DNA from: Acidobacteriota bacterium
GTDB taxonomy: Bacteria; Acidobacteriota; Vicinamibacteria; Vicinamibacterales; UBA2999
Length of the DNA: 34,970 nucleotides
Assembly (NCBI GenBank): GCA_016192845.1
Contig: JACPTI010000041.1
Location: 1-34,970, forward strand
Reading direction: 5' to 3'
The translations under genes and the position numbers were made by a program. Below are positions 1 to 7,265 of this stretch, piece after piece. Every line of letters starts with the position of its first letter. The first letter of the stretch is position 1. Under the pieces are notes generated by a model. That model was not told the DNA's origin. It ran no database searches and saw only the letters and a program-made list of their open reading frames with translations.

Positions 1-194
1 CCCCAACCGTGCGTTCGAAGATGTTCATTCTTTCATCTAGCCACATTCCAGTGCCGCTGTCAACGAAAAGGTGCGTCTACACGCTCCACACGTCTCGCCT
101 GCCTTGCTCCACGCCTTCAAAAGTGCGAAAGTCGGGCTAGGTGGCGTGTCTCAAATGCATCTTCAATGGCACGCTTGTTGTAGCTCGGACTGGC
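1..194. other. left-edge stretch without a recognisable gene
   Basis: No gene is recognised. One + frame is open from base 2 and stops at a TAG at 38-40, so the last dozen codons of an upstream gene may end here, but that is too short to identify. No clear promoter for the cytochrome gene that follows was found. Confidence 0.4.
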
Positions 195-536
195 ATGATG
201 CGTACAGTCTGTCTGGTTCTCCTGGTCGGTTTGATCGTTCCGGCGGCGGCGCGCGCAGAGGACGCGGCGCTGGTGGCGCGGGGCGAGAAAGTCTACGTGG
301 CGCAGAAATGTTCCGTGTGCCACTCCATTGCCGGCAAGGGCAATCAGAAAGGCCCGCTCGACGACGTCGGGTCGAGGCTGTCGGCCGAGGAGATCCGGCT
401 GTGGATGGTCGACCCGGCGACGATGACGGCGAAAACGAAGGCGGCGCGGAAGCCGCCGATGAAAGCGTACGCAAACCTCCCGAAGGAGGAGTTGGACGCG
501 CTCGCCGCGTATATGCAGAGCTTGAAGAAGAAGTAG
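195..536 (+). CDS. small monoheme cytochrome c
   Basis: Predicted 113-residue exported cytochrome c. Residues 1 to about 21 (MMRTVCLVLLVGLIVPAAAR) form a signal peptide. A single heme site CSVCH follows at about residue 38, and a Met in the 'KPPMKAY' segment is a candidate distal ligand, as in class I cytochromes c. The start at 195 (or the adjacent ATG at 198) is preferred over an upstream in-frame ATG at 141 because it puts the signal peptide at the N terminus. No strong ribosome binding site is visible. It is the first gene of a co-directional set with the 11-heme cytochrome 28 bp downstream, so it probably acts as a soluble periplasmic electron carrier for that system (inference). Confidence 0.8.
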   Translation: MMRTVCLVLLVGLIVPAAARAEDAALVARGEKVYVAQKCSVCHSIAGKGNQKGPLDDVGSRLSAEEIRLWMVDPATMTAKTKAARKPPMKAYANLPKEELDALAAYMQSLKKK

Positions 537-564
537 AGAAGGCGACGCGCTTCCTCTTTCGATC

Positions 565-1770
565 GTGCGGCTGCGGTGTGCGGGATTCCTTGGGGTCTTG
601 GTGAGCGGGGTGCTCGGGGCACCAGTTCTGTTGGCGCAGCCCGCGCCTCCCGCCAACGATACGTGTCAGGCCTGTCACGCCGAGCCGTCGATGGTGCGCG
701 CCGACGGCCGGCCGGTGGTCGTGCGGCCTGATGCGTTCGCCGCTTCCATCCATGGCGGGCTGAGCTGCATCGACTGCCACGCCGACCTGGCGACGGTCTC
801 CGACTTTCCGCATCCCGAACGTCTGGCGCCGGTGAGCTGCGCCTCGTGCCACGACGAGCCGGCGGCCGGGCTCATGCGCAGCGTTCACGGCACGGTGAGC
901 GCCGCCGCCGGCGGCGCGCTGCAGTGCGCCGCGTGCCACGGGCCGCCGCACCAGATCAAGCCGTCGAGCGACTTCGAGTCTCCCACGCACAAGTTGCAGA
1001 TCGCCGAAACGTGCGCCGAGTGTCACAGCGGGCTCACCGGCCCCGGCGCGCGGCGCGGCCCCGCAGTGGCGGGGATGTTCGCCGACAGCATTCACGCGAT
1101 GGCGCTGGAGCGGACGACGGTCGCGCCCGCGTGCACCGACTGCCACCACAGCCACGACATCCTTCGCAAGACGGACGCGAAAAGTCCCGTGCACCCGCCG
1201 AATATTCCCGCCGCCTGCGGCACCTGCCACGGCGAACAGCGCCGGCTGTTCGGCGACAGCGTGCACGCCGAGCGGCTCGCCGCGGGCAGCCCGGGCGCGC
1301 CGCAGTGCGCCTCGTGCCACACGGCGCACCGGATGGCGGCGACCGCGAGCGACGAATGGCAGCTTGCCGCGGTGGAGCAGTGCGGCACGTGCCACCGCGA
1401 GGCGCTCGCCACCTACCGGGACAGCGTTCACGGGCAGGTGACGGCGCTCGGGTTCACCCCTGTGGCCAAGTGCGCCGACTGCCACGAGTCCCATCAGGTG
1501 TACCGCGTGACCGACGCGCGCTCGAGCGTGTCGCCGCAGAACCTCCTGACCACCTGCCGGACGTGCCATCCGTCGGCGACGCCCAACTTCGTGCAGTTCC
1601 AGCCGCACGCGAACAAAGAGGATCGCGATCGGCTCCCCGCGCTCTACTACGCGGCGCTGTTCATGGACGGGCTGCTCTTGAGCGTGTTCGTGTTCTTCGC
1701 GGCGCACACGCTGCTCTGGTTCGCGCGCGAGCGCATCGGTCCGTCCGATGAAGGGGCGCACCATGGCTGA
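565..1770 (+). CDS. 11-heme membrane-anchored cytochrome c
   Basis: 401 residues with an N-terminal signal peptide (about residues 1-25), then eleven CXXCH heme c sites: CQACH, CIDCH, CASCH, CAACH, CAECH, CTDCH, CGTCH, CASCH, CGTCH, CADCH and CRTCH. One hydrophobic helix near the C terminus (about residues 358-388) ends in a positive ARER stop-transfer, so the heme domain should face the periplasm and be tethered to the inner membrane. The start is GTG at 565; a GTG at 601 would cut the signal peptide short. The next gene, a b-type cytochrome, overlaps its 3' end, pointing to a coupled quinol oxidase/reductase module like the split b-plus-multiheme Cbc complexes of Geobacter. That analogy is inference; the heme count is read directly. 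Confidence 0.85.
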   Translation: MRLRCAGFLGVLVSGVLGAPVLLAQPAPPANDTCQACHAEPSMVRADGRPVVVRPDAFAASIHGGLSCIDCHADLATVSDFPHPERLAPVSCASCHDEPAAGLMRSVHGTVSAAAGGALQCAACHGPPHQIKPSSDFESPTHKLQIAETCAECHSGLTGPGARRGPAVAGMFADSIHAMALERTTVAPACTDCHHSHDILRKTDAKSPVHPPNIPAACGTCHGEQRRLFGDSVHAERLAAGSPGAPQCASCHTAHRMAATASDEWQLAAVEQCGTCHREALATYRDSVHGQVTALGFTPVAKCADCHESHQVYRVTDARSSVSPQNLLTTCRTCHPSATPNFVQFQPHANKEDRDRLPALYYAALFMDGLLLSVFVFFAAHTLLWFARERIGPSDEGAHHG

Positions 1771-2581
1771 CCGGCGGTACGTGCGGCGGTTCGGCCGCAG
1801 CGAGCGGCTGCAGCATCTCGTGTTGCTCGTGACGTTCCTCGGCCTGGCGGCCACGGGCCTGCCGCTGCTCTTTTCCGATGCGGCATGGGCGCGGCCCATG
1901 GCGCAGCTCCTTGGCGGCTTCGGCGTGACCGGTACACTGCACCGGATTTTTGCGGCGTCGCTCATCGCCGTGTCGCTCGTGCACGTGTCGTGGATTGCGC
2001 TGCGGGTGCTGCGCGGCGAGCGGGGGGTGCTCTGGGGCCCGACGTCGCTCGTGCCGCAGCCCCGCGACCTCGTGGAGCTGTACCGGCACGTGCGGTGGTT
2101 CCTGTGGCGCGGCCCGAAGCCCGCCTTCGACCGCTACACGTACTGGGAGAAATTCGACTATCTGGCTGTGTTCTGGGGAATGGTCATCATCGGCGGTTCG
2201 GGGCTGATGCTCTGGTTCCCCGAGTTCTTTGCCCGATTCCTGCCGGGATGGGCGTTCAACGTCGCCCTGCTCGTCCACGGCGAAGAGGCGCTGCTCGCGG
2301 TCGGCTTCATCGTCACCATTCACTTCTTCAACAGCCACATGCGACCGCGGAAGTTCCCCATGGACATGGTGATGTTTACCGGTGTGGTGCCAGAAGAAGA
2401 GTACGCGCGCGAGCGGCCGCTGGAATATGCGCGGCTGAAATCGAAGGCCGCCCTGGAGGCGCTGCTGGCGCCGCCGCCCGATCCCCGGTTCGAACGCCGC
2501 GCCCGCCTGGGCGGCGGCGTGGCGATTGCAGTCGGTTTGATGTTGTTCGTGTTGATCGTCGTTGCGTCACTCACACGGTGA
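1763..2581 (+). CDS. b-type cytochrome, quinone-linked membrane subunit
   Basis: 272-residue integral membrane protein of the formate dehydrogenase gamma / Ni-Fe hydrogenase cytochrome b type. Four core helices carry histidines suited to bind two b hemes: LQH in helix 1, LHR and VHVSW around helix 2, LVHGEE before helix 4 and the IHFFNSH stretch at its end. A fifth helix lies at the C terminus. ATG 1763 is chosen over ATG 1748 because AAGGGG at 1750-1755 sits eight bases ahead of it; this start overlaps the 11-heme gene by 8 bp, suggesting translational coupling. Probable role: passing electrons between the quinone pool and the 11-heme partner. Confidence 0.8.
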   Translation: MADRRYVRRFGRSERLQHLVLLVTFLGLAATGLPLLFSDAAWARPMAQLLGGFGVTGTLHRIFAASLIAVSLVHVSWIALRVLRGERGVLWGPTSLVPQPRDLVELYRHVRWFLWRGPKPAFDRYTYWEKFDYLAVFWGMVIIGGSGLMLWFPEFFARFLPGWAFNVALLVHGEEALLAVGFIVTIHFFNSHMRPRKFPMDMVMFTGVVPEEEYARERPLEYARLKSKAALEALLAPPPDPRFERRARLGGGVAIAVGLMLFVLIVVASLTR

Positions 2582-2587
2582 GGTTCT

Positions 2588-3271
2588 ATGAATCGCCACA
2601 CGTTCTCCCTCATCACCGCCGCGCTCGCCTTCGTGCTGGCACTGACGATGGCTGTCGCTGCCGCCGACCGGGGCGCGCCGGACGTCGTGACCTGGAACAC
2701 CGGGTTCAACGTCCACCCGACCGACGTCGTCTCGCTCGGCGCCAACTACGGCCGCGACCGGTACAGCTCGTTGCAGCTCTCACGCAACGCGAACCCGCCG
2801 CCGGACCCGAGCTGGACCGATCCCAGCCGGAACTGGACGGTCGACAACGACGACAAGATCAACACGGTGGCCGCCTATCTCGATCTGCTGCGGGCCGTGC
2901 GGAACACCGACATCCGGTTCAGCTACGACTACAGCGACTCGGACAACTCGTTCGTGCACGGCGGGCCGCGCATCGCGGCGCTGACCGCGCTGAACCAGTT
3001 CATCCCGCTGCCCGATGTGGAGAACACGTGGCACCGCGCGACGGCCGACGTGCAGTACTTCTTCACCAGTCGCGCCGGCGTCGGCGTCGGCTACTACTTC
3101 GAGAAGCTCGACATCGTCGACTTCAGCGCGATCGACACCAGCGGGCCGGTGGGCTTCGCGCCGGAGACGGGTGATCCGCGCATCGACTGGCTGGGCGGGC
3201 TGGTCACCGGCTACGGCAACCGGCCGTACACCGGGCACAGCGTGTACGCGAGGGTGCTCTATCGATTCTGA
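2588..3271 (+). CDS. short PioB/MtrB-like outer-membrane beta-barrel protein
   Basis: 227 residues with a signal peptide (about 1-25), then alternating amphipathic beta strands and a C-terminal aromatic (VLYRF), the usual signal for outer-membrane barrel insertion. Blocks such as 'DRYSSLQLSRNANPPPDPSW' and 'GVGVGYYFEKLDIVDFS' resemble the C-terminal part of MtrB/PioB decaheme-associated porins. Those porins are around 700 residues (general knowledge), so only the last third seems to be present, joined directly to a signal peptide. It begins 6 bp after the b-cytochrome gene, so it belongs to the same unit. It may be a small barrel passing electrons or metal across the outer membrane, or a deletion product of a full porin. 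Confidence 0.65.
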   Translation: MNRHTFSLITAALAFVLALTMAVAAADRGAPDVVTWNTGFNVHPTDVVSLGANYGRDRYSSLQLSRNANPPPDPSWTDPSRNWTVDNDDKINTVAAYLDLLRAVRNTDIRFSYDYSDSDNSFVHGGPRIAALTALNQFIPLPDVENTWHRATADVQYFFTSRAGVGVGYYFEKLDIVDFSAIDTSGPVGFAPETGDPRIDWLGGLVTGYGNRPYTGHSVYARVLYRF

Positions 3272-3299
3272 GAGCCGTCGTTCACACGTCCTCGTCCCG

Positions 3300-3364
3300 G
3301 TCCGGCTGAAGCCGGACGCCACGTACGCGGTCAAGAGGTACGTAGTGTCCGGCTTCAGCCGGAC
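3300..3364. repeat. inverted repeat between convergent genes
   Basis: Arms of 27 nt at 3300-3326 and 3338-3364 pair throughout except at two positions that would still form G-U pairs; the loop is 11 nt. Each arm contains an 18-nt near-palindrome (GTCCGGCTGAAGCCGGAC and its reverse complement). It lies between the convergent barrel and NapC-type genes, so it could act as a bidirectional terminator, although there is no T-run. It looks like a REP-type element. Confidence 0.75.
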
Positions 3365-3445
3365 CCGAACGCCAAACCGAACCAGAACACGAACCGAGCA
3401 GTGAGAAGCGAGAAGTGTGAACGGCCGTATACCGGCTCGATCCAG

Positions 3446-4834
3446 CTACTCGAAGTCGTGGCACAGGTCGCACTCCTGGCGGATGACCGTGCCGTCGCGC
3501 GTGGCGTGGCTGCCGTCGTGGCAGCGGAAGCACCCCGGGAACGCCATGTGCCCGATGTTGTTCGGATAAGTCCCCCAGCCGACGCGCATCTCCGGAAAGA
3601 CGTTGCGCCGGTACAGTTCGTCGGCCGCGCGGATGGCGCGCTCGACGTCCTGCCGGCGTGACGCGTAGATCTGCTGGTACTGCGTCCGGTAGAAGTCGCG
3701 CAGCCGGATGGCGATGCCGGTCGCCGCGGTCGTGTGGTCCGGATACGTCGCCTTGACCGCGGCCACCACCTCGCGCTTGGCGAACGGCAGCGTCGGCGCA
3801 ATTTCTCCGATCGCGATCGCGCTGTCGACCGCGCGCTCGGCGGAGAGCGCGAACGGATGGGCCGGCCGGTTGTGGCAGTCCATGCAGTCCATGCGGCGCC
3901 GCTCGCGCCCCTGGAGCTGGCCGGGCGTCACATCTTCCGCAAAGTACTCGCGGATGTTTCCCTGCCGATCGCGCAGCCAGATGTACCCGATCGACTGCCG
4001 CGCCTCGTCGAGCGCAATGTACTCGATCTCGTTGGCCACGTTCATGTGCCAGTGAATGCCGGCCGCGATGCCGAGCCGTTCGCTGCCGCCTCCGATGTGG
4101 ATGCGGAGCGTGGTCACCGTCTCGGTGTTCTTCTCGTCCGCGGCGTACTCGCGGATCGTCTTGATCTTGTCGCCGTGGAACTTCTCCGGCCAGTGGCAGC
4201 GCTCGCACGTGTCACGCGCCGGGCGCAGATCCTCGACCGGCGATGGGATCGGCCGCTCGTGGCTGGCCATGAGCACCGCGAACACCTGGCGCGTGCCCGA
4301 CAGCTTCGAGCGGACGAACCACGGCGCCCCCGGCCCGATGTGGCACTCGACGCAGGTGACGCGCGAGTGGGGGCTGTCCTGGTAGGCCGCGAACTCGGGC
4401 CGCATCACCTCATGGCACACCTGGCCACAGAAGGTGACCGAGTCCATGAACTCGACGCCGCGGTAGGTGGCGAGCGACACCACCAGCAGATTGACAATGG
4501 TGAGGAGGGCGACCGCGAAGACCGTGCGCCGCTGCCGCGGGTCGTTGAGATCGATGCTTGGCCAGTGCAGCTCCGACGGCGGACGCCCGGCGCGGCGGCG
4601 GCGCCGCTCGAGGACTGCGCCGAGGGGCACGAGCAGCAGGCCAAGCGCGAAGAAAGCCGGAAAGACGATGAAGAAGAGGATCCCGATGTACGGGTTCGTG
4701 TGGAACCCGAACAGGTCGAGCAGGAAGACGGCGAGAAAGAGCGCGCCGCTCGTGGCGGCCAGCGCCGCGCCGGCGACCGACAGCCAGTTCCGCAGGTTCG
4801 GCGTGGAATCAGCCACGCTCGCTCTATCTATCAC
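3446..4834 (-). CDS. NapC/NirT-type multiheme cytochrome c, six heme sites
   Basis: 462 residues. Two hydrophobic segments near residues 17-40 and 46-72 and a third near 104-125 anchor the protein in the inner membrane. Heme sites in order: CGQVCH (unusual CX3CH spacing), CVECH, CERCH, CMDCH, CFRCH and CDLCH. The CX3CH site followed by the MRPEFAAYQDSPHSRVTC pattern matches large NapC/NirT relatives of metal- and nitrate-reducing bacteria, which take electrons from menaquinol to periplasmic partners. The start is GTG at 4834; GTG at 4816 is possible. It converges on the cytochrome/barrel genes and is divergent from the cupin gene with only 47 bp between, so any promoter is compact. Likely the quinol-oxidising entry of the same redox system (inference). 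Confidence 0.82.
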   Translation of the reverse strand: MIDRASVADSTPNLRNWLSVAGAALAATSGALFLAVFLLDLFGFHTNPYIGILFFIVFPAFFALGLLLVPLGAVLERRRRRAGRPPSELHWPSIDLNDPRQRRTVFAVALLTIVNLLVVSLATYRGVEFMDSVTFCGQVCHEVMRPEFAAYQDSPHSRVTCVECHIGPGAPWFVRSKLSGTRQVFAVLMASHERPIPSPVEDLRPARDTCERCHWPEKFHGDKIKTIREYAADEKNTETVTTLRIHIGGGSERLGIAAGIHWHMNVANEIEYIALDEARQSIGYIWLRDRQGNIREYFAEDVTPGQLQGRERRRMDCMDCHNRPAHPFALSAERAVDSAIAIGEIAPTLPFAKREVVAAVKATYPDHTTAATGIAIRLRDFYRTQYQQIYASRRQDVERAIRAADELYRRNVFPEMRVGWGTYPNNIGHMAFPGCFRCHDGSHATRDGTVIRQECDLCHDFE

Positions 4835-4872
4835 AAGTCGTGTTCCTCACATAGAATGTGAAGGCTTCTGGT

Positions 4873-4877
4873 GAGGA
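4873..4877 (+). promoter_or_regulatory. ribosome binding site deciding the cupin start
   Basis: GAGGA lies four bases before ATG 4882. It favours that start over the in-frame GTG at 4858 and places the signal peptide exactly at the N terminus. Confidence 0.6.
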
Positions 4878-4881
4878 CACG

Positions 4882-5274
4882 ATGCCAAAGCTCACTATCT
4901 CGCTCCTGATTGCGGCGTGCGCCGTCGGCGTGTGGCCGGTTGTGGCCCAGCAGCCGACCGTCGAGCGCAAGGTGCTGCTCCAGCAGGACCTGACGATTCC
5001 CGGGTACCAGAACGTGCTTGTGGCCGTGACGATTCCCGCCGGCGGACGCGAAAGCCGGCACACCCATCCGGGCACGCTGCTCGTGCACGTGCTCGAAGGC
5101 GCGCTCACGCTCGACCACGACGGCCGGCCCACGAGGACCTACACGGCGGGCGAGTCGGTGTACATCGAGCCCGGCCGAGTGCACGAGGGGATCAACAAGG
5201 GCATGACGCCCGTGCGGGCGATTGCGAGCTTCGTGGTGGAGAAGGGGAAGCCGCTGACGGCGCAGGTACAATAA
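4882..5274 (+). CDS. secreted single-domain cupin protein
   Basis: 130 residues: a signal peptide (about 1-22, ending VAQQ), then one cupin barrel. Cupin motif 1 is visible as 'ESRHTHPGTLLVHVLEGAL' with two His and a downstream Glu as likely metal ligands; motif 2 is around 'PGRVHEGINKG' with the third His. Small periplasmic cupins of this type are usually of unknown substrate. It is divergently arranged with the NapC-type gene and is followed by a 7-nt repeat array that reaches the next start codon. Function beyond metal-binding cupin is not assigned. Confidence 0.75.
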   Translation: MPKLTISLLIAACAVGVWPVVAQQPTVERKVLLQQDLTIPGYQNVLVAVTIPAGGRESRHTHPGTLLVHVLEGALTLDHDGRPTRTYTAGESVYIEPGRVHEGINKGMTPVRAIASFVVEKGKPLTAQVQ

Positions 5275-5279
5275 CATGG

Positions 5280-5345
5280 GTGATTTGTGATTGGTGATTT
5301 GGGCTGTAGTGGCACACATCGCACATCACAAATCACAAATCACAA
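5280..5345. repeat. 7-nt repeat array arranged as an inverted repeat
   Basis: The left arm (5280-5300) is built of TGATTTG-like units. The right arm is three exact ATCACAA units (5325-5345) and abuts the ATG of the site-2 protease gene, leaving it no conventional ribosome binding site. The two arms are complementary and could fold into a hairpin just before the start codon. Confidence 0.8.
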
Positions 5346-5990
5346 ATGGTCGACTTCACCCGGCTCGTCGCCGGCTTCATCGTCCTGATCGTCTCGCTGA
5401 CGGTCCATGAAGCCGCGCACGCCTGGTCCGCCGATCGGCTCGGCGACGGGACCGCCCGGCGGCTCGGTCGGCTGTCGCTCAATCCGGCCGTGCACGTCGA
5501 TCCGATCGGCACGATCCTCTTTCCGCTGCTCGCGATGGTGACCAATCTGCCGCTCATCGGCTGGGCGAAGCCGGTGCCGGTGGCCGTCGCGCAACTCCGC
5601 GGCAACTGGCGGCAGAAGTTCATGGTCATTGCGGCTGCGGGACCGGCCAGCAACCTCGTCCTCGCCGTCGCGGCCGCGACCGTGCTGGCGGCGCTCGCGC
5701 CGGTTGAAGCCTCGGGCGACGCGATTGCGATGTCGGTGACGGCGCGGCTGGAATATCTGTTCCGGACGATGGTGGTGGTGAACGTGCTGCTGGCGGTGTT
5801 CAACATGGTGCCGGTCCCGCCGCTCGACGGCGGCAACGTCCTGTCGGGCCTGCTCACGGGTCCGATGGCCGCCGTGTTCGACCGGCTCCGCCCCTTCGGC
5901 TTCCTGATTCTGTACGGCCTGCTGCTGACCGGCATGCTCTGGACGCTGGTGTCGCCGCCGGCCGAGCTGCTGCTTTCATGGCTGCTGTGA
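5346..5990 (+). CDS. site-2 protease family (M50) membrane metalloprotease
   Basis: 214-residue polytopic protein. The zinc-binding HEXXH is HEAAH at residues 21-25 inside the first helix, followed by the conserved 'SLNPAVHVDPIGTILFP' segment. The second metal motif is 'NMVPVPPLDGG' (Asp ligand) near residue 160. This matches short minimal S2P/rhomboid-unlike intramembrane proteases without a PDZ domain. The ATG directly follows a 7-nt repeat array, so the translation signal is unusual. In many Acidobacteriota and Deltaproteobacteria this gene precedes trpS-scpA-scpB (general knowledge); the same order holds here, except that trpS is on the opposite strand. Substrate unknown. Confidence 0.88.
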   Translation: MVDFTRLVAGFIVLIVSLTVHEAAHAWSADRLGDGTARRLGRLSLNPAVHVDPIGTILFPLLAMVTNLPLIGWAKPVPVAVAQLRGNWRQKFMVIAAAGPASNLVLAVAAATVLAALAPVEASGDAIAMSVTARLEYLFRTMVVVNVLLAVFNMVPVPPLDGGNVLSGLLTGPMAAVFDRLRPFGFLILYGLLLTGMLWTLVSPPAELLLSWLL

Positions 5991-6003
5991 GCGCTTCGGG
6001 AAT

Positions 6004-7128
6004 TCAGTCGATCCCGTAGCTCATTTGCATCGCGGCGCGCGCTTCCCGCAGCGTCGCGTCGGCAATTCGGTTGGCCTCGGCGATGCCGCGACGGAGCGTT
6101 TCCCGGACGAGCCCGCGTTCACGGGCGAACTGCGCTCGACGGGCGCGGATGGGTGCCAGCGTCTGGTTGAGAGCGTCGGTGACCTCTTTCTTCAGCGCCG
6201 CGCTGCCGGCGTTTCCAAGGCGCGCAGCGATCTGGTCCGGGTGTTCGCCGGTGCAGAGCGATACCAGCAGCAGGAGGTTGGCGACCTCGGGCCGGCGGTC
6301 GGGCTCGTAGGTGATGCGGCGGTCCGGATCCGTCTTTGCCTTTTTCACGAGCGCCGCCGTCTCATCGGCGGTGGCGCACAGCATGACGGCGTTGCCGCGG
6401 CTCTTGCTCATCTTCTGGGACCCGTCGAGCCCCAGGATCTTCGGGGCGCTCGACAGGAGCGCTTCCGGCTCGGGGAATACGGGCGGACGATTGCCGCAGA
6501 ATCGCTGATTGAAGCGACGCGCGATCTTGCGCGTGAGCTCGAGATGGGGCAACTGGTCCCGGCCGACGGGCACGACGTTTCCCTTGCAGAACAGAATATC
6601 GGCCGCCTGATGGACCGGATACGTGTACATGGCCGCATTCACCGTCGTCAGGCCCGCTGCCTCGATCTCTTCCTTGACCGTCGGATTGCGGTCCAGCTCG
6701 CCCATCCCGACGAGCGTCAGGAAGGGGACGAGCAGCTGGTTCAGCGCAGGCACGTGGCTGTGACAGAAGATGTGCGTGTGGCCGCTGTCCGGGTCGAGTC
6801 CGACGGCGAGATAGTCGAGCACGATTTCCGTGACGTTTTCCGGAATGCTGTCGACGGAATCACGGTCGGTCAGCACCTGGTAGTCGGCGATGACGATGAA
6901 GGTCTCAAGACCGAGCTGCTGCAGTTCGACGCGGTTGCGGAGCGAACCGAAGTAGTGCCCGATGTGCAGCGGACCTGTAGGGCGGTCGCCTGTCAGGACG
7001 CGATACCGCCGCGGATGCTTGAGAAAATCCGCGCGCAGCGCCTCGGACCGGCGGACGGCCTCTTCGAACGTCCCGGTCACGCTCTCGGTGGTGATGTCGC
7101 TCGTCGTCACTTGGGTCAGCTTCATCAT
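6004..7128 (-). CDS. trpS: tryptophan--tRNA ligase
   Basis: 374-residue class I aminoacyl-tRNA synthetase charging tRNA-Trp in the cytosol. The HIGH signature is 'PLHIGHYFG' (residues 53-61) and the KMSKS loop is 'QKMSKSRGN' near residue 240. Tryptophan-pocket segments such as 'ADYQVLTDRD' and 'YPVHQAADILFCKG' are intact. It is somewhat longer than the usual 330 residues owing to an N-terminal extension; this subfamily normally has about 25-30 residues before 'YRVLTGDRPTG'. The first 16 codons from ATG 7128 lie antisense to a nuoL fragment, so GTG 7080 may be the original start. It sits on the opposite strand to its usual operon partners and looks lower in GC, compatible with replacement or inversion. 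Confidence 0.93.
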   Translation of the reverse strand: MMKLTQVTTSDITTESVTGTFEEAVRRSEALRADFLKHPRRYRVLTGDRPTGPLHIGHYFGSLRNRVELQQLGLETFIVIADYQVLTDRDSVDSIPENVTEIVLDYLAVGLDPDSGHTHIFCHSHVPALNQLLVPFLTLVGMGELDRNPTVKEEIEAAGLTTVNAAMYTYPVHQAADILFCKGNVVPVGRDQLPHLELTRKIARRFNQRFCGNRPPVFPEPEALLSSAPKILGLDGSQKMSKSRGNAVMLCATADETAALVKKAKTDPDRRITYEPDRRPEVANLLLLVSLCTGEHPDQIAARLGNAGSAALKKEVTDALNQTLAPIRARRAQFARERGLVRETLRRGIAEANRIADATLREARAAMQMSYGID

Positions 7129-7231
7129 TCACGTCTACTCGATCGGCTACATGGGCCATGAGGAAGGCTACGCGCGCTAGTTCTCGTATCTGAACCTCTT
7201 CCTCTCGATGATGCTGATCCTCGTGCTCGCT
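7082..7231 (+). pseudogene. nuoL fragment (NADH-quinone oxidoreductase subunit L)
   Basis: About 50 codons read as an internal piece of NuoL: 'LSVVMSLVVTWVSFIIHVYS', 'IGYMGHEEGYAR', an in-frame TAG at 7178-7180 where a Phe is expected, then 'FSYLNLFLSMMLILVLA'. The HVYSIGYM block is a hallmark of NuoL/ND5. No other part of complex I is nearby. The similarity begins at the 5' edge of trpS and stops at about 7231, where ScpA-like sequence begins in another frame. It is either a recombination scar or an assembly join. Confidence 0.7.
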
Positions 7232-7265
7232 CATCACGGAGCAGTACCTCGACTACATCCGCCTG

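Noticed and set aside
163..1965. 600-codon open frame on the - strand
   Set aside because: Antisense to the cytochrome genes, whose eleven heme motifs prove the + strand coding.
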